Positions 62,129-64,000 of a stretch of DNA of 64,000 bases are shown piece by piece. The number at the start of each line of letters is the position of its first letter. Position 1 is the stretch's first letter. The translations under genes and the position numbers were made by a program. The stretch is from Allodiplogaster sudhausi (lineage: Eukaryota; Nematoda; Chromadorea; Rhabditida; Diplogasteridae): assembly GCA_945643635.1 (NCBI GenBank), contig CALZFC010000065.1:1454501-1518500 (forward strand), written 5' to 3'. The notes under the pieces were generated by a model. It saw only the letters and a program-made list of their open reading frames with translations. It made no database searches and was not told the origin of the DNA.

Positions 62129-62487
62129 CTAGACAATACAACAAATGTGGTGCACAAGAAGTAGCCGAGTAGAACACGGTTTATTAATGACCAGGACTGC
62201 GATTGATATAGGGATAGAGGATAGCATACTTTCATTAGGGCAAGGGAATAATGCAGCTAGTGCAGTTATGACAATCTTCTTACGTGAGATATCTCCATAT
62301 ATATGTACGACAGTTTGGACTCCTTGCAAAACCAGACGATACTTTGTTTCTAAACAAGTGGAACATCTAAATTGACTGCAAAGACACAAGACACAAATTT
62401 GCGGTAGCTGAACGATCAAAGTATCAGCGACAGCGCTTGAGCAGGTGAATAAAACTCCTACGCCAGCAGTGATGCAGCAGGCGGTGC
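62129..62487 (-). CDS. Candidate upstream exon of the minus-strand membrane protein gene
   Basis: One frame is open for about 120 codons on the minus strand, starting right after a TTGTAG acceptor at 62488-62490. It encodes a hydrophobic start (GVGVLFTC), a Cys-rich stretch (ICVLCLC) and a second hydrophobic run (ISIAVLVINK). The frame ends at TAG overlapping a possible donor (TA|GTAAGC). It lies in the same orientation as the membrane-protein exons at 61401-61911 and could be part of that gene, but phase does not connect simply. No family recognised. Confidence 0.25.
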
Positions 62488-62489
62488 CT

Positions 62490-64000
62490 ACAATTGGAAA
62501 GACACATTTTGGAACAATTTTCGTGATTACTATTTTTTCAATAGATGTAATTCAGTTTTCTTAAAGGAGCGTGTGCCGGTTGTCAGGGTTCTCCAATTTG
62601 CCAGAAAATTATAAATGACAAAGGTTTAACAGTTCAGTGGATTCAGTAAGAGGGGAAGCAGTGCAGATTGAGATATATGTATGTATCTCTAGATAGATGG
62701 GGGAGCGGCGCGGTCGCGCCGCTGTCGTCCTACCCCCCCCCCCCCATGACTCTCAGCACAGAGCGAGAATAACGCCGCTTTTTATGGAATTTTGTTGCTC
62801 TGCGCATTATTACTTTTCGAGATGTTCACTCCCGAACACTGTAAAGTTCCCGTAGGTGAATCCCATGAAATTCAGTTTTGTGTGGGTAGAAAATGACGCT
62901 CTTTAAAATGTCATGGTTTCATAGCGTACAAATGGCGGGTTGGCACACGAAGGCCGCATTTCAGCTATATAAGTGCTAATTTCGACCTTTAATTGAAACT
63001 TTTATGATAAACGTATCCGCACACAAGAAAAAATACATTTGCGATCGCGAAATCGCCATACACCTGGGGCAAAAAACTTGTGAAATATAAAAGTTGAAGA
63101 AAAACACTTCGATGCCGAAGTAAGAGTGAAGAGTTTTTCACCTCAATGAATATAACCATTAGGAACCCACAAACTTAAACTGTGCCAATAAGTGGTGCCT
63201 GCGTGCTTGTGATTCTTGCGCATTCAAGGATATAAGCGGCAAGAATTTCCGTCCTTTCTTTCACTTGTTGTTTGATATTTCGATGTTTCTTGCTTGTTCT
63301 TTAAGTTACTTTGTTTTCATTCAGCAAGCTCGGCTTTCGGCCCGGCAGATTCGACCGCCATTTCTACGTGTCCGTTCCGGATATCAAAGTGAGCATTTAC
63401 CTTCTTTAGTTAAAGCTTCCTTTCATTGTTCACTTTGTTCTTCCTCATTCGAACCCATTTTCTGCAAAGTTGTGAAAACTGCGAAAATATTGCCAAAATT
63501 GAAGTATCATATTAGGAGACTTATTGCTCCGTTACCAACTGACTCCCTGTCTATATTTTGTTACCGCTCACCTAATCTCCGATGAATTGGGCTTATGATG
63601 TCTTGGCTGTATTAGATCCATTGGTATACGGTACTTTCCATTCCCCCCATCCAGATACGAACTGCTTCCAGGGCCGTACCTCGATCTTCCTTGTTTTATC
63701 TCGGCCCTCTCCGCACGAGTATCGACAAGCATGAGCTCGCTCGCAAGATGGCCGAATACCTCCTTTGTTGTGCTTTGTTTCACGCAAAACCAATTGTCAC
63801 GAGTTCTTCTCGTGACAATTGGTTTTGCGTGAAAGCTTCCAAGGTTTTCAGGCAGAAAAAGGTGGAGAGAGAAGTTCTAGGAGCGCGGGTGAGAAAGGAC
63901 TTATGTAAGAAACGCAACCTCGAATGCATTCTTATATTATCTTGAATAAAAATATAGGTAAAATCAGCCGAATCGTTATGAGGGTCTTTTTTTCTTAAGA
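62490..64000. other. No supported gene; C run and perfect hairpin
   Basis: A run of 13 C lies at about 62735. Plus-strand frames at 63265-63585 and 63691-63945 have no recognisable family; the second reads straight through the hairpin at 63778-63834. Confidence 0.5.
63778..63834 (+). repeat. 26-bp perfect inverted repeat with a 5-base loop
   Basis: Arms 63778-63803 and 63809-63834 are exact reverse complements (TTTCACGCAAAACC ... GGTTTTGCGTGAAA); loop TTCTT. The flanking DNA is ordinary. No such perfect palindrome was seen elsewhere in the window. Confidence 0.9.

Noticed and set aside
63265..63945. Two plus-strand frames near the end of the window
   Set aside because: No family resemblance; the second crosses the perfect hairpin, so its codons are constrained by the palindrome.

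Overview
The window is genomic DNA from an invertebrate animal. Evidence: spliceosomal introns with GT-AG borders throughout, GC-rich exons set in AT-rich introns, a bilaterian-type NSP adaptor (SH2 plus C-terminal GEF-like fold), an MO25 scaffold, an SLC2-type transporter and an RNA polymerase subunit. The MO25 protein reads closest, from memory, to ecdysozoan (nematode/arthropod) versions, but I cannot place the species.

Layout. 1.2-7.8 kb, minus strand: a 13-exon SLC2/GLUT-type facilitative sugar transporter. 9.8-11.6 kb, minus: a 3-exon POLR2K (RPB12-type) zinc-ribbon subunit of RNA polymerases I/II/III. 11.7-20.8 kb: (CT)n/(GA)n microsatellite with no supported exon. 20.8-25.6 kb, plus: complete 9-exon CAB39/MO25. 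25.6-28.5 kb: a ~300-bp inverted duplication of the MO25 3' flank enclosing a decayed mobile-element-like pseudogene and two tRNA-derived SINE-like copies. 28.5-45.7 kb: another microsatellite block, over 16 kb without a recognised exon. 45.8-55.5 kb, plus: 20 exons of an NSP-family (BCAR3/SH2D3-like) adaptor, 5' end unresolved. 58.2-59.9 kb, plus: the last four exons of a small single-pass membrane protein, unidentified. 61.0-62.5 kb, minus: exons of an unidentified multi-pass membrane protein. 62.5-64 kb: no firm gene, one striking 26-bp perfect hairpin.

The genes are ordinary housekeeping or signalling genes that share no evident pathway: sugar uptake, transcription, LKB1-STRAD scaffolding, and integrin/Cas adaptor signalling.

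The most unusual signal is in gene structure. At four loci in three genes (transporter exon 9, MO25 exon 3, NSP exons 4 and 14), the segment 'end of intron + first bases of exon' occurs again upstream as a diverged copy, usually keeping or nearly keeping the AG. Two weaker cases (MO25 exon 5, NSP exon 4 donor) fit the same theme. A second pattern is the placement of microsatellites: in sense orientation GA tracts follow several 5' splice sites and CT tracts precede several 3' splice sites. Exon borders below were set by hand from splice consensus, reading-frame phase and family similarity recalled from memory; no alignment or expression data were used.
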